The position numbers and the translations under genes were made by a program. A stretch of DNA of 64,000 nt from Nocardia coubleae NBRC 108252. Lineage in GTDB: Bacteria > Actinomycetota > Actinomycetes > Mycobacteriales > Mycobacteriaceae. Location of the stretch: NCBI RefSeq assembly GCF_001612805.1, contig NZ_BDBD01000021.1, positions 124,001 through 188,000 on the forward strand, read 5' to 3'. The notes beneath the pieces were generated by a model, which did no database searches, was not told the origin of the DNA, and saw only the letters and a program-made list of their open reading frames with translations. Positions 16,020 through 24,275 of this stretch are shown in pieces (position 1 is the first letter of the stretch; every line of letters starts with the position of its first letter).

Positions 16020-16430
16020 ATGTCTTGGCGGGACACCACACCCCAGCAGGTCCAAGACGACATGGACGACCTGCTCGACGCTGCGCTGATCCGTGCCGAA
16101 GAGCAACTGACGCAGCACGGCGAGTTCTACCCCTTCAGCGTGGCCATCGATATCGCTGGCAACAGGAAACTGTTTGGGGCGGGGACTGGGGACGCTCGGC
16201 GTGCCAAGGAGTTGAACTTCGACGCGCTCAGGGCGAGGCGAACTGACATTCGGGCCGCTGCGGTCGTGATCGACGTTTCCTTGCCGGAAACAGGGTCGAG
16301 CGGGATCGAGGTGCACATCGAACATGCCGACGGACCGGCGATAGGCGTGCTCAAGCCGTACACGATCTCCGACAGGAGGGTCAACGCCGCGCCGCTAGAG
16401 GGCTTCACCGCCGAACATCTGATCTGGTGA
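16020..16430 (+). CDS. Unrecognised small protein in island A
   Basis: The protein has 136 residues and a strong GAGGAGG eight bases before the ATG. It is a compact alpha/beta protein: helix DDMDDLLDAALIRAEEQL, strand FYPFSVAIDIAGN, helix AKELNFDALRAR, strands IRAAAVVIDVSLPE and GIEVHIEHADGPAIG. There is no signal peptide or membrane segment. I do not recognise a family. Its size and its place opposite a toxin module would fit an orphan immunity protein, but that is a guess. Confidence 0.65.
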   Translation: MSWRDTTPQQVQDDMDDLLDAALIRAEEQLTQHGEFYPFSVAIDIAGNRKLFGAGTGDARRAKELNFDALRARRTDIRAAAVVIDVSLPETGSSGIEVHIEHADGPAIGVLKPYTISDRRVNAAPLEGFTAEHLIW

Positions 16431-16451
16431 CCCGGCGAGGGCGAGGAAGGG

Positions 16452-17075
16452 TCAGCTCTGGTCGTAGCGGACGATCCGCTCCGCGTTGCGCCGATACCAT
16501 GGAAACTTCGATGTCAGGAACGGTTCGACCAGGTCACGTACGCCCTGAGCCCGCAGCTTCGACAACGCATCGAGTGCGTGGCCTTGCACTGTCTCATCGT
16601 CGAGTTGGGCCGAGGCAACCGCAGCAGCGTCGGGATGCTTCGACTTGCCGAGCCAGTCGACCACCATCTGGCGCTCAGCTCCGAATCCTCGGTCCGCAGC
16701 GATCCTGGCGAGTGCGTCGAAATGCTCTTTACCAGCAGGAATTTTGTACAGGGCATTGCCCGCCGCCCATCGCACGCGCGCGCTGGCTGGTTTGGCATGG
16801 TCAAACTGGCTGATCAGCGCTGGGATCGCCACGGTCTTGCGAGATTCCTTACGGTTCAGAGCGTTCGTCAAGCTCAATCGCGCCATATCGCGGCCTTCGG
16901 TCTCAACGCCTGGCCACCGGTCTTCGAGTTCGGTGAGCCATTCAGCGAGTACCGGGATGACCGTGGGCGAGTCCCCGAGGCGGCTGCCGATTTCCGGGAT
17001 CGTGTCGGCGTACCCACCTGCTCGGCGGTACGCGTCGAGTAAACGAGTCGCGGCTTCGTCGTCGGTAGGAGTCAA
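16452..17075 (-). CDS. Helical-repeat protein, putative immunity protein
   Basis: The protein has 207 residues, all-helical with HEAT-like repeats: IPEIGSRLGDSPTVIPVLAEW, SLTNALNRKESRKTVAIPAL, RVRWAAGNALYKIPAGKEHF, AVASAQLDDETVQGHALDAL, LRAQGVRDLVEPFLTSKF. Its ATG overlaps the stop of the nuclease toxin by four bases, the classic toxin then immunity order. It lacks export signals, so it would act in the cytoplasm, shielding the producer or siblings. The immunity role is inferred from position and size. Confidence 0.75.
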   Translation of the reverse strand: MTPTDDEAATRLLDAYRRAGGYADTIPEIGSRLGDSPTVIPVLAEWLTELEDRWPGVETEGRDMARLSLTNALNRKESRKTVAIPALISQFDHAKPASARVRWAAGNALYKIPAGKEHFDALARIAADRGFGAERQMVVDWLGKSKHPDAAAVASAQLDDETVQGHALDALSKLRAQGVRDLVEPFLTSKFPWYRRNAERIVRYDQS

Positions 17076-18367
17076 CTTCGGAAGTCCATCGTCGTGTGTT
17101 TGATCTTGCCCTGGTTCACGAGATCTTGTAGCTCCTTGGAGAGGCGGGTGTTGTGGTCGGTGATCAGGACGAACTCATACCCATTGGCCTCACAGTAAGC
17201 CATGTCGTCTTTGAGCTGGTTGTCGTAAGACTGATACTGGACATTCTTCACCTCGGTGAGGCGTTTGGTGGTGTGGTCGAGGTCGTCCGGTATGGCGTTA
17301 CGCCTACCCGTCACCGAAGGTATCGATTCTTTCGGCTTGTTCGTGTCGATGCCGGCCCGCGCTTCCGCCTTCGCCCCTTCAAGCTTGTTTCGGCGCGCGG
17401 TCGCTGGTTTCGTCGGAGGCGGGGGGTTCTTCAACTGCTTGTTGAGAATCGGCGCGAACTTGGTGTTCACCGCGCTGACTACCGTCGAAGACACCGCGGT
17501 GAACGTTCCGCAGGAGACGCGTTGCGCATCGGCGAGGCCGTTCAACATTCCCTGAATCTTGTTGCGGGAGTGCTCAATCTCCATCTCGGCTGCATCCAAG
17601 ATCACCTTCTTGATCGGTCGTCCGATGGTGGCAGCGTTCACCGTATTAATTGCCTGAGTCACCGTTTGTAGCTGCATCTCCCACTCCGCGCCCTCCTGCG
17701 CGGCCCGCAGTACGACGGCATACCCATCAATCGCACCGGCCTGTTGACGGAGCGCATCGCCGAGGATCTCCAACCCATCGACAATGGATTTGTGGGCTTC
17801 ATCGATGTCAGGTATTTCCTCGCTGGTTGAGCAGGCGAGGGTGGTCATCTTCGGATTCAGATCGGTGTCGAGTGTGCTGTAGACCGAGGCCACCGTCTGC
17901 CAGCTCGTTGCTACCGATTGCATCCTGTCGGCATTGCCGTCGATCCACTTCGTCGTACCCATAACGATTTCCCATCCGACCGGTTTCGACCGGGTACCTC
18001 CCGAAGGCGACTTCAGCGGACGATGCACGAACGTCTTCGCTCCGGGATCCGAGGCGGGCAGCTGCTTGCCGGTGTTGTAGTCGTCAGCGTTTTCGGATTG
18101 GTCGTGATTCACACCGCTCTGACGAACCAGCGCCGCCATCTTTGCAAGGACGTCGGTAGCCTTGCCTGCCGTGACGACGGCTTCGATACCTGAGGTCCAG
18201 TACCCTTGCGCCCACAACACACCGCTATCGTCATTGCCGCTGAACTTGATCGCGTCACGAAGTTCTTGATCCATGGTCGTCAGCGCGGCTGTAGCTGACC
18301 GGCTCGCGAGACTGTAGGCGCCGGACAGTTCGTAGAACGCCTCCGGATTGACGTCGAGTTCCGCCAC
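17072..18367 (-). CDS. ESX/T7SS polymorphic toxin with PD-(D/E)XK nuclease domain
   Basis: The protein has 431 residues. Residues 1-100 are a helical WXG/ESX-like entry domain (NPEAFYELSGAYSLASRSAT, LWAQGYWTSGIEAVVTAGKA). Residues 130-310 form a helical middle. A Pro-rich linker with PPPPTKP (about 315) precedes the C-terminal toxin domain, starting about 355. There, IPDDLDHTTKRLTEVKNVQ supplies Asp and the E-V-K pair (372-374), followed by SYDNQLKDDMAYCEANGYEF. This is the pattern of Tox-REase (restriction-endonuclease-fold) toxins. Two WXG100 genes precede it and an overlapping putative immunity gene follows. Export by an ESX machine elsewhere in the genome is inferred. Confidence 0.82.
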   Translation of the reverse strand: MAELDVNPEAFYELSGAYSLASRSATAALTTMDQELRDAIKFSGNDDSGVLWAQGYWTSGIEAVVTAGKATDVLAKMAALVRQSGVNHDQSENADDYNTGKQLPASDPGAKTFVHRPLKSPSGGTRSKPVGWEIVMGTTKWIDGNADRMQSVATSWQTVASVYSTLDTDLNPKMTTLACSTSEEIPDIDEAHKSIVDGLEILGDALRQQAGAIDGYAVVLRAAQEGAEWEMQLQTVTQAINTVNAATIGRPIKKVILDAAEMEIEHSRNKIQGMLNGLADAQRVSCGTFTAVSSTVVSAVNTKFAPILNKQLKNPPPPTKPATARRNKLEGAKAEARAGIDTNKPKESIPSVTGRRNAIPDDLDHTTKRLTEVKNVQYQSYDNQLKDDMAYCEANGYEFVLITDHNTRLSKELQDLVNQGKIKHTTMDFRS

Positions 18368-18373
18368 AGCCGA

Positions 18374-18661
18374 TCAGCTCCGCCACATCGCCACGTTGGC
18401 AGCGATCGCCTCGGTGTAGTTGCTATGCGCCGCCTGTGCGGACTGCCGCATGTCCTCGATTCCGTCACGAATTTCCTTCGCAGCGGCCATAAGCCGAGCA
18501 TGGGCAGCCTGTTGGGCAGAAGCGGCATCCCCTTCCCACCCGGTCTGTAGCTTGCTGATCGCAGTGTCGAAAGCTGTGATCTGCTCGTCGAAGAACTCTC
18601 CGAAACCCGTCATCCTCGCCACGATGGAGTCCAGTAGTTCGAGGTTGACGCTATGAGACAT
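18374..18661 (-). CDS. WXG100 family protein (second of pair)
   Basis: The protein has 95 residues. There are two helices flanking the W-x-G turn: LLDSIVARMTGFGEFFDEQI, then LQTGWEGDAASAQQAAHARL. The length is standard for EsxA/EsxB proteins. It overlaps the preceding WXG100 gene by 11 bases and is six bases before the toxin, so it is probably a secretion partner or chaperone for the toxin. A C-terminal YxxxD/E signal is not obvious; YTEAIAANVAMW sits at the tail. Confidence 0.88.
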   Translation of the reverse strand: MSHSVNLELLDSIVARMTGFGEFFDEQITAFDTAISKLQTGWEGDAASAQQAAHARLMAAAKEIRDGIEDMRQSAQAAHSNYTEAIAANVAMWRS

Positions 18662-18983
18662 CCGGCAGATCCAATGACGATGCCACTGATTCGATCGCAG
18701 CGGCGTTGACGCCATCTTGCCCAAGATAGGCCTCCGAGCTGGCATCCAACGCGACGGTCGTATCGCGGATAGCGTCCAGCAGCTCCGACAGCCCCTCACG
18801 CACGTCGGCGAATCCCGCAGCGAATTGTTCGCCTTGCTTGCCCTTCCACGTATCTGTCAGTTGGGTGACGTCTCGATTCAGCGAACTGAACCCACCGGAC
18901 AGGCCGTCGAGCAACCCTCGTATCGCCTTGGCTGCGGCGACGAGCTCGGCAGGCGTAGCGACGAATGTCTCAGGTGGTGCCAT
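18651..18983 (-). CDS. WXG100 family protein (first of pair)
   Basis: The protein has 110 residues. The W-x-G turn is DTWKGKQGEQFAAGF at about 46-48, between helices ATPAELVAAAKAIRGLLDG and VREGLSELLDAIRDTT. The tail carries SSEAYLGQDGVNAA, so the Tyr is present but the canonical YxxxD spacing is not exact. It is the first gene of the four-gene toxin operon and likely forms a heterodimer with the next gene product for ESX export. Confidence 0.88.
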   Translation of the reverse strand: MAPPETFVATPAELVAAAKAIRGLLDGLSGGFSSLNRDVTQLTDTWKGKQGEQFAAGFADVREGLSELLDAIRDTTVALDASSEAYLGQDGVNAAAIESVASSLDLPDVS

Positions 18984-19390
18984 TCGATCCCCCTCGGTAA
19001 TGCTTGACCGAAAGCTACCGCATCGACGGCAACGATGGCGACACCACGATAACTACCCGTGCTCGCGCACAACCAATAAACCAGCTCCCACCTGCTCAGA
19101 TATTAGCAACCGACGCTCACCACTACGGGCGCATCGGTTGAACTCGTCAGAACATAGCTGGCACCAGACACCCGACGCCATGTCTGTACCCCAGACCGGC
19201 TGGATGCTCTGGAACTACGGCAAACCCGGGTGCCTCGACGACGGCCGCAGATAGCGGTGGCATACCTGATTCGAGACTCGAATGGTAGGCGTACGGCCAC
19301 TTGCGCTCTCAGGAGCAGCATCGAATCGAACTGCCGGGTTGGCGGCTCCGGCCCGAGGGCGACTCGCTGATCCCGATGCCAACCAGGGCA
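18984..19390. other. Promoter side of the toxin operon, no gene seen
   Basis: These 407 bases hold the toxin operon promoter on the minus strand and then low-quality sequence leading into the integrase remnant. I see no frame with coding character and no clear repeat. Confidence 0.4.
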
Positions 19391-19486
19391 GATCCGCAAC
19401 TCGCCCATGGTGTCCGGCCGCCTACTACACCCCCCGCAACGCAGAAACCGGCAACCGCGCCGGTGGGCGACACCGGCATAGACAAG
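19391..19486 (+). pseudogene. Tyrosine integrase C-terminal remnant, island A
   Basis: This aligns base for base with the end of the island B integrase relic. QIRNSPMVSGR, then after a one-base shift YYTPRNAETGNRA, corresponds to QIGDSPLVAARYYAARNAEIDNRA split across the same positions. The catalytic Tyr region is therefore recognisable but frameshifted. The similarity continues through the downstream non-coding sequence and hairpin up to the att copy. Confidence 0.7.
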
Positions 19487-19554
19487 CCGACTGTGACCTG
19501 CAGGAATACGGCCATCACAGACCTATGCCGGACCCTCAGCGCTGCCATACGCAA

Positions 19555-19598
19555 AACGGCCCCTGACCATATGGATAAATCCTCAGGTCAAGGGCGTT
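19555..19598 (-). terminator. Island A hairpin next to att copy 2
   Basis: On the minus strand, just downstream of the att repeat, there is AACGCCCTTGACC, an AT-rich centre, GGTCAGGGGCCGTTTT: a hairpin with a short T-run. It is the counterpart of the island B hairpin at 32508-32549 and would have terminated the tRNA transcript when island A was the only insert. Confidence 0.6.
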
Positions 19599-19601
19599 CT
19601 T

Positions 19602-19638
19602 CTGCTCCCCCATCTGGACTCGAACCAGAAACCTGCCG
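19602..19638 (-). repeat. att copy 2 (3' half of tRNA-Asn)
   Basis: An identical 37-bp copy of the tRNA-Asn 3' portion lies at the boundary between islands A and B. It lacks the tRNA 5' half, so it is an attachment site rather than a gene. Confidence 0.95.
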
Positions 19639-20510
19639 CCAAATGCTATGGTTCCCAAGGCTTTTCATCGTTACCCCAAAACATCCCGTCACCTGATGTT
19701 TGCCGTTCAAGGTGTTCCGGTTGCACCCTGCCCGGTTGCGTTGAATCCGTGTTGTTTCCGTGTTGTGGGTCAAGTCGGGAGGTAATACTCTGACACCTTC
19801 GCGTCGGTAGCCTGCATCTCGGTCCGATAGCCAGCACTGGATCTACTACCAGGGTCGGGTCGGCCTGCCATGTGACGGCATGTCCGCGCGCGGAAGTCGT
19901 CGGTGAACGACTCGCCCGCCACGGTGTCCGCAGCTGGGACAGAATGTCCGCGTCGAGTGCAGTGATCATCGGCGCTAGCAGCGCCGACGCTGTAGAGACG
20001 CACCTGCCCGTGGCTGATGTCGAAGGCCGATCCCAGACCGCCGATTCCATGCGTAGCCAGACGGCACAGTCGCCGATCCTGGCGGCCGCAGCAGGATGCC
20101 TTGACACAGCTCAATGCGCTGCCAAGCCGGGATCGTTTCCGGGCTGCCGACCGCGAGCGCCGATGCGGGCGGCCCGATCAGGGCGGACTGTTCGGGCGTG
20201 ACAACGGCTGTGTTGCCAGCGAGTACTTCCCGCAGGAAAAACGGCAGTCCGTTGGGGGGAGATGTCTAGGCGACGCTCGGCGATCGCCAGCAAGGCTTCG
20301 GCGCATCGAGGCCGCTGCGAGGGCTGCACGCGCTATGGGCTCCTCCGACGTGGACTGCACGCAACGCCGAGACGGCTCGGGGTCCAATACCTACCTTGGT
20401 GGAACTCGGCGTCCCAAGAACCGGCAGCTCACGTCCGACGAACGACCGGAGTATTCCGCCGCCTGGAGCCCAGCAATCCCCGGCTTCTCTGGCGGGTATG
20501 GCAAACGTGC
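19639..20510 (-). pseudogene. Left end of island B with a decayed minus-strand gene
   Basis: No intact gene is supported in these 872 bases. The conserved end motif GTTGAATCCGTGT lies at 19740-19752. On the minus strand between about 20250 and 19795, coding-like pieces switch frame: LPFFLREVLAGNTAVVTPEQ and SALAVGSPETIPAWQRIEL in one frame, GLGSAFDISHGQVRLYSVGA and a tail KVSEYYLPT in another. This looks like one gene broken by several indels. The family was not recognised. Confidence 0.4.
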
Positions 20511-21380
20511 CTACACTCCGAGCCTCCTCAGCTCGTCCACAACAGACTCCACCGCGTTGTACATCCCACGCAAGGTGTCCGCCAGAGGTGGCTCGCGCGG
20601 GATGGTCAACGGCTCGCCTACATGCAAGTTAGTGTCTTGCGTGTGGTTCGGAAGTCGAAGCACGAGCGGGAACTTCACACTTAGGTCGGCGAGCAGATCG
20701 TGTTCGGCGATCCCTTCGATCTCCCTCAGCTTTCGAAATGGGAGTTTTAACAACGGCACGCCAAGTTGCACCGTCCCGCTCGTATACTGCACGTGGTCCG
20801 GGATCAGCTCGATATCTCCAAGCGATGATTTTGCGGTCACGTGAACGTCTGCCATTCCAGGGATCACCGCATGGTGCTTGTCATAGTTTACGAACTCGCG
20901 CAGTAGTGCGAGATGGCGTACAGACGGGTCTGTCGACCGCCAGTCATTCGTGAAGTCATGCAGACCCCTCACGTACGTATACACATCGGGCGCAAGATAG
21001 GATTTGCTTTTCCTCAACCCTTCATGTGTCCTGGCGAGCGGGAAGAAGAGCCCGCGCCTTTCCTGCTCGGTCAAGGCCCGCCCCTTCTTTGCACCCAAAG
21101 TTGTGCATGCATGGTCGAAGACGGAGTGATCAAGTGCCGCGCGAAGGTTTGTGAAGCAGTCGCCTACCTTCGCCGGAAGGTCCGTGGGTGGGTCTTCTAA
21201 CTTGGTGACGCTGATGGCGTAGATCGCCTCGGTTGCTGTCTCCTCGTCGGCCATCCACTCCGCACGAACGCCCCACGGGTCGGACTGCTCAAACGCGACC
21301 ACATCGGCCGTTACAACCTCTATGTGGTGTTGTGCCCGTTCGAGTTTCAGGCGCGCGCTCGCGATCCCCGTGATTGCCAT
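20511..21380 (-). CDS. Unknown protein with HEPN-like helical centre
   Basis: The protein has 289 residues, cytosolic. N-terminal helices ASARLKLERAQHHIEVV, then ATEAIYAISVTKLEDPP, are followed by DCFTNLRAALDHSVFDHACT, a segment common in actinobacterial proteins of unknown function and reminiscent of HEPN helices, although no clear Rx4-6H motif is present. Mid-protein HLALLREFVNYDKHHAV precedes a strand-rich C-terminal half. It is divergent from the PD-(D/E)XK gene with only 60 bases between the starts, so shared control is likely. A role in the defence cargo is inferred from context alone. Confidence 0.7.
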   Translation of the reverse strand: MAITGIASARLKLERAQHHIEVVTADVVAFEQSDPWGVRAEWMADEETATEAIYAISVTKLEDPPTDLPAKVGDCFTNLRAALDHSVFDHACTTLGAKKGRALTEQERRGLFFPLARTHEGLRKSKSYLAPDVYTYVRGLHDFTNDWRSTDPSVRHLALLREFVNYDKHHAVIPGMADVHVTAKSSLGDIELIPDHVQYTSGTVQLGVPLLKLPFRKLREIEGIAEHDLLADLSVKFPLVLRLPNHTQDTNLHVGEPLTIPREPPLADTLRGMYNAVESVVDELRRLGV

Positions 21381-21440
21381 CCGACAATCCTAAGGCTCGT
21401 AGCGGCCCTTGTGCCTCAGACCAATCGGCACCGATGGCGA

Positions 21441-23522
21441 ATGTTCGGTCTGTACACGATCCCCGATGCATACCACTACGATCATGGAATGGCCCGGTTT
21501 GGTGGATTCCCACAGGATCGAATGTTCGACTCGCCAAGCTTGTATGACTCGACGACGAGCATCTCCGGCTCAGCGACGGTGCGGAAGTCGTTTCTTCCCG
21601 GACCTGAACGCGACGCCATCATCAAGAATCAGCTGGAGGCATTCCAGGCTCGGGCCGACAACCTGCCAACACTGATCGATGAGCTCCGAAGCTTGATGGC
21701 CGGGCGAGACCTCACCCAGCTGATCAACTCGGTGGCGGTGCCAGCCATGATGGTGGGGATCGACGGTGCGGAGAGTCTCGCAGACGGCGAGCTGACGTCG
21801 TCGTGGGCGGCGAAGATCGAATACCTAGTCGGTGTCGCTTTGTCGCTGGAGGCCGTTGGCACCGCGGACACCCCGCATGAGGTGACACGGCGTGTGAGAA
21901 GCCTGATCAGCGAGATCTTCGACGCAGAGCAGGCAAGGCGTATCACAGCTTTCACCACGAACGCCGACATCGGCGATCTGAATCGCGAGGTTCTTCTCCA
22001 GCAGCTGCAGCTGGAATACCAGACCGATAGGATGCCTGGCTACGCAGTACATCTCGAACAAGTCGATGCAGAGGTCTTCGGACGACATCGCGAATACTAT
22101 GTCACCTCACTGGGCTTCAACCCTGCGGACGTAATCCGGGCTACCCGGCTAAACGCACGGTCGCTGAACCGAGTATTCTCGGCAGCGATCGATACGTTGC
22201 GCACGGCAATGGACGGTCCAGACCCCGATCCACAGGCCGCAGTGGCGTTCATCGAGGCACTCAACGCCACGACGTTATGGGTACCCCTCGATGTGGCTGC
22301 AAGCACCGGGATTGCAGTGGAGCAGATCAGCGCGATGTTGGCCTTCTTCTCGACGGACTACGGCTGCCAACCCGAATTTCGCGCACCCGGTGACACCAAC
22401 CGAGCCCGTACTCACCCGTGTATCAAGCTCGACAACGGAACGTTCTTCGTACCGGACCCGTGGGCGTTGTCGGCTGCCATCCACCATCGCCTGGCAACAG
22501 AACCAAAGCGCAATGGTTTCGACTCCCAGAGATATTACAAACACCGCCAGGACGCGCACGAGCGTTTGGTCTCTGAAGCTATGGCCAAGGTCTTCGGGCC
22601 CTCGAATACTTTCCCGACGCAGCATTATGCGCTGGTTTCTAAAGAAAAGGGTGAGATCGACACCCTCATCCGCGCCGAATGGCCGTTGGTGGTCGAGGCG
22701 AAAGCGATCGCACTGACCGAGCGGGGCCGGCGAGGATATGCCGACCGAGTCGACAAGAAGATCGCTGAAATCCTCGGCAAGGCGCTCGACCAGACGGATC
22801 GTGCCCTGACGTACATCCTCGATGAGGGCGGTCGATCGTTCACACGTACCGCGAACGGACGGCAGGTGGACGTACTCCCACGTGAGGTGTCAAGCGGCAC
22901 CGCCGTGATCGTGACGTTCGAACGGATCGACCCGTTCGCTTCCAGCGGTCTGTCCGTGTCTGGGGCGGTCAAACGACCGACTTGGGTAGTATCGCTAACG
23001 GACCTGCTCATGGTCACGGACATCCTCATGGATCCAGCGTCCTTTCATCACTACGCGCGCGAACGAGCAGGTATGCACTCGATCAAGGCGTCAGCTGCCT
23101 CCGAGTGTGACGCCCTTGGCGCGTACCTGATCGATCGCATCAGCATCCTGCACAGCCTCGACCATGAGGAAGAGGAAATCGCACGTATCCTCATAGCAGA
23201 CTCAAGCGATGCTCTTAACGACTTCTACACCCGCCGGGAGCTGGGTCTGGAGGCGCAAAAACCCACCGTCGGCGTGCCGGAGGAGATCCTCGATGCTATG
23301 GCGAGCACGCTGCTACAAGCAGGCTGGGCCGAGGTCGCAGCCGCTGTCATGTCAGCGCAGCATGGCACGTGGTCAAAATGGAAGAGATTCCGGCGTCGGC
23401 ACCGGAACAGCGGCACGTTCGCTCTCAATGACCAGGTAACCCTTGCTCATCTCGCGAAAGGAGAGCCCGCGGTGGAGCGAACCGGTGGCTCGGTATTCCT
23501 GTCCATCCCGATTCAACGCTGA
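21441..23522 (+). CDS. PD-(D/E)XK nuclease-fold protein of defence island
   Basis: The protein has 693 residues from the ATG at 21441; GTG and ATG alternatives lie nearby. The first 350 residues are helical without a known domain. Around 404-425 there is GEIDTLI, a spacer, PLVVEAKAIAL: Asp followed by Glu-x-Lys on the next strand, the active-site pattern of NERD/Mrr-type restriction-endonuclease-fold proteins. Just upstream is HERLVSEAMAKVFG, a helix typical of that fold. No signal peptide is present. It is divergent from the HEPN-like gene and 0.75 kb ahead of the Avs-like gene on the same strand. DNA cleavage is inference; the partner is unknown. Confidence 0.75.
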   Translation: MFGLYTIPDAYHYDHGMARFGGFPQDRMFDSPSLYDSTTSISGSATVRKSFLPGPERDAIIKNQLEAFQARADNLPTLIDELRSLMAGRDLTQLINSVAVPAMMVGIDGAESLADGELTSSWAAKIEYLVGVALSLEAVGTADTPHEVTRRVRSLISEIFDAEQARRITAFTTNADIGDLNREVLLQQLQLEYQTDRMPGYAVHLEQVDAEVFGRHREYYVTSLGFNPADVIRATRLNARSLNRVFSAAIDTLRTAMDGPDPDPQAAVAFIEALNATTLWVPLDVAASTGIAVEQISAMLAFFSTDYGCQPEFRAPGDTNRARTHPCIKLDNGTFFVPDPWALSAAIHHRLATEPKRNGFDSQRYYKHRQDAHERLVSEAMAKVFGPSNTFPTQHYALVSKEKGEIDTLIRAEWPLVVEAKAIALTERGRRGYADRVDKKIAEILGKALDQTDRALTYILDEGGRSFTRTANGRQVDVLPREVSSGTAVIVTFERIDPFASSGLSVSGAVKRPTWVVSLTDLLMVTDILMDPASFHHYARERAGMHSIKASAASECDALGAYLIDRISILHSLDHEEEEIARILIADSSDALNDFYTRRELGLEAQKPTVGVPEEILDAMASTLLQAGWAEVAAAVMSAQHGTWSKWKRFRRRHRNSGTFALNDQVTLAHLAKGEPAVERTGGSVFLSIPIQR

Positions 23523-24275
23523 GGGCTAGCGCAACGCGTCGGAAAGCTCCGAGGTCGGAGTGGCCCCGTAGATTAATAGGGATCAGAATGGTGAGTCGCA
23601 TTAGATCGCATCAGGTGTGATGGTCCGCCCTCTTTCTTGGGAACGATGGGCAGATCATGCTTGCCGTGTACGACGAAACGGCGAAAGCCCACGGCGTCCG
23701 GGGGCATCGAGCACCGTAACGACCCGCGACTGCGGGTGGACCCCAATCGCCGCTGTCGCGTCTCGGCTCGGGATGACCAGCGAAACCCTGCACGTTTGAT
23801 AGCTATCAACTAGCCAGACTTCTCTTGGGTAATTCGGGCCGCTGAAGGCCGACCTTTGGCAGCTTCCACCCGAAGGCGGAGGGTGTGCACCGCTAGATCG
23901 GTGAGACTGCTTGTACGAGAGCAGATTGCGGACCGTCTTCGAGTCTCTTCTCAGCAAGCGCCACCTTGCCGTACGCTTCATTGTTCAGTGCCCGGCCCTG
24001 CTGTTGGTCCGGACACAGTCAGCGCTATGCGGAGATTGTGGAGGCACGTTGGTTTCGAACTCGGGTCCGCCAAGAGGTCACGCCGCCACCCTGCACGACA
24101 GCCTTGACGCTGACAGTGGCTTGGCTCCTCGTCCCGACGATGCAAGGCGCCTTCACCGAAACCGCCGCCATCTGGCAGGAGTAACCGAGGGCCCCTCAAT
24201 CGTCGCACACGAGCCCTTGTCGCCTCCTGTCCAGCCAGGGTCCTCGCCTCATCCGATCTGCTGCTGGGATGCGAG
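23523..24275. other. Long spacer before the Avs-like gene
   Basis: The stretch is 753 bases. A perfect 14-bp palindrome TTGATAGCTATCAA sits at 23796-23809 and could be an operator. Just before it, a plus-strand frame ends CGWTPIAAVASRLGMTSETL, similar to the helix-turn-helix of IS3-family OrfA, possibly a transposase scrap. The remainder has no convincing frame and presumably includes the promoter of the STAND nuclease gene. Confidence 0.4.

Larger units (their letters stand above)
15518..19638. mobile_element. Genomic island A (tRNA-Asn integrated, ESX toxin cargo)
   Basis: This roughly 4.1-kb segment is bounded by two 37-bp att copies. It contains an unrecognised 136-residue gene, two WXG100 genes, a nuclease toxin and a putative immunity gene, then a tyrosine-integrase remnant beside the right att. 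GTTGAATCCGTGT occurs about 110 bases inside the left att and recurs at the same place in island B, so both islands share end structures. With no intact integrase, A is probably immobile unless helped in trans. Confidence 0.8.

Noticed and set aside
15518..19638. att copies 1 and 2 as additional tRNA genes
   Set aside because: Only the 3' half of tRNA-Asn is present at each; sequence diverges before the anticodon loop, so no tRNA could fold.
20017..20844. 275-codon plus-strand open frame
   Set aside because: The second part is antisense to the 289-residue gene and the first part lacks coding character; the minus strand shows better protein-like segments.
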